Positions 15,326 through 15,327 of a stretch of 15,327 nucleotides of DNA are shown here, one piece after another. Made by a program: the position numbers and the translations under genes. Source of the DNA: Nitratifractor sp. Its GTDB lineage: Bacteria > Campylobacterota > Campylobacteria > Campylobacterales > Sulfurovaceae. Where the stretch lies: NCBI GenBank assembly GCA_015485845.1, contig WFSU01000200.1:1-15327 (forward strand). Reading direction: 5' to 3'. The stretch's first letter is position 1, and each line of letters starts with the position of its first letter. Below the pieces are notes generated by a model. The model ran no database searches. It was given only the letters and a program-made list of their open reading frames with translations, and was not told where the DNA came from.

Positions 15326-15327
15326 AG

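Overview
The window reads as one face of a chromosome from a Gram-negative bacterium: every gene I can support lies on the minus strand, so transcription runs from high to low coordinates. Secreted proteins with Sec signal peptides, an outer-membrane beta-barrel ending in Phe, a HisKA_2-type kinase and AT-rich promoters would fit a Campylobacterota relative (Sulfurimonas/Sulfuricurvum/Sulfurovum type). The genus cannot be fixed from the sequence alone and this placement is tentative.

In transcription order: (1) a small outer-membrane beta-barrel protein (15231-14611) with a 27-bp inverted repeat upstream and a clear intrinsic terminator after it; (2) a tight three-gene cluster of a histidine kinase with almost no extracytoplasmic loop (14502-13711), a REC plus winged-helix response regulator (13706-12975) and an RnfD/UnbU-like polytopic membrane protein (12964-12083); (3) a short intergenic region with two related hairpins carrying UGAA loops; (4) a membrane-anchored protein that looks like a divergent copper amine oxidase fold that has lost its copper ligands (11965-10094); (5) a riboswitch followed by a 1024-residue surface protein (9896-6822) and a 316-residue propeller-like protein (6785-5835); (6) a sigma70-like promoter, a second riboswitch and a very large modular surface protein that starts at 5554 and runs off the left edge after 1851 codons.

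The strongest regulatory observation is that both large surface proteins sit behind the same structured 5' leader. Its conserved blocks (AAA before a GNRA-capped stem, GRCGGAAAGCU, ACGGGUCU, CGGGUUG) match my memory of the cyclic di-GMP-I (GEMM-I) riboswitch. If correct, the messenger that controls attached versus motile life gates two proteins built from beta-propellers, SdrD B-like calcium-binding domains and DUF11/DUF7507-like stalk domains. That is the architecture of an adhesin or matrix scaffold.

The giant protein is internally duplicated on two scales: two 248-residue propellers 885 residues apart, and a tandem module with a 261-residue period. The 1024-residue protein has a tandem DUF11 repeat with a 150-residue period and a possible C-terminal sorting tail. 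How the kinase, the RnfD-like membrane protein and the copper-amine-oxidase-like pseudoenzyme relate to these surface proteins is inferred only from proximity.
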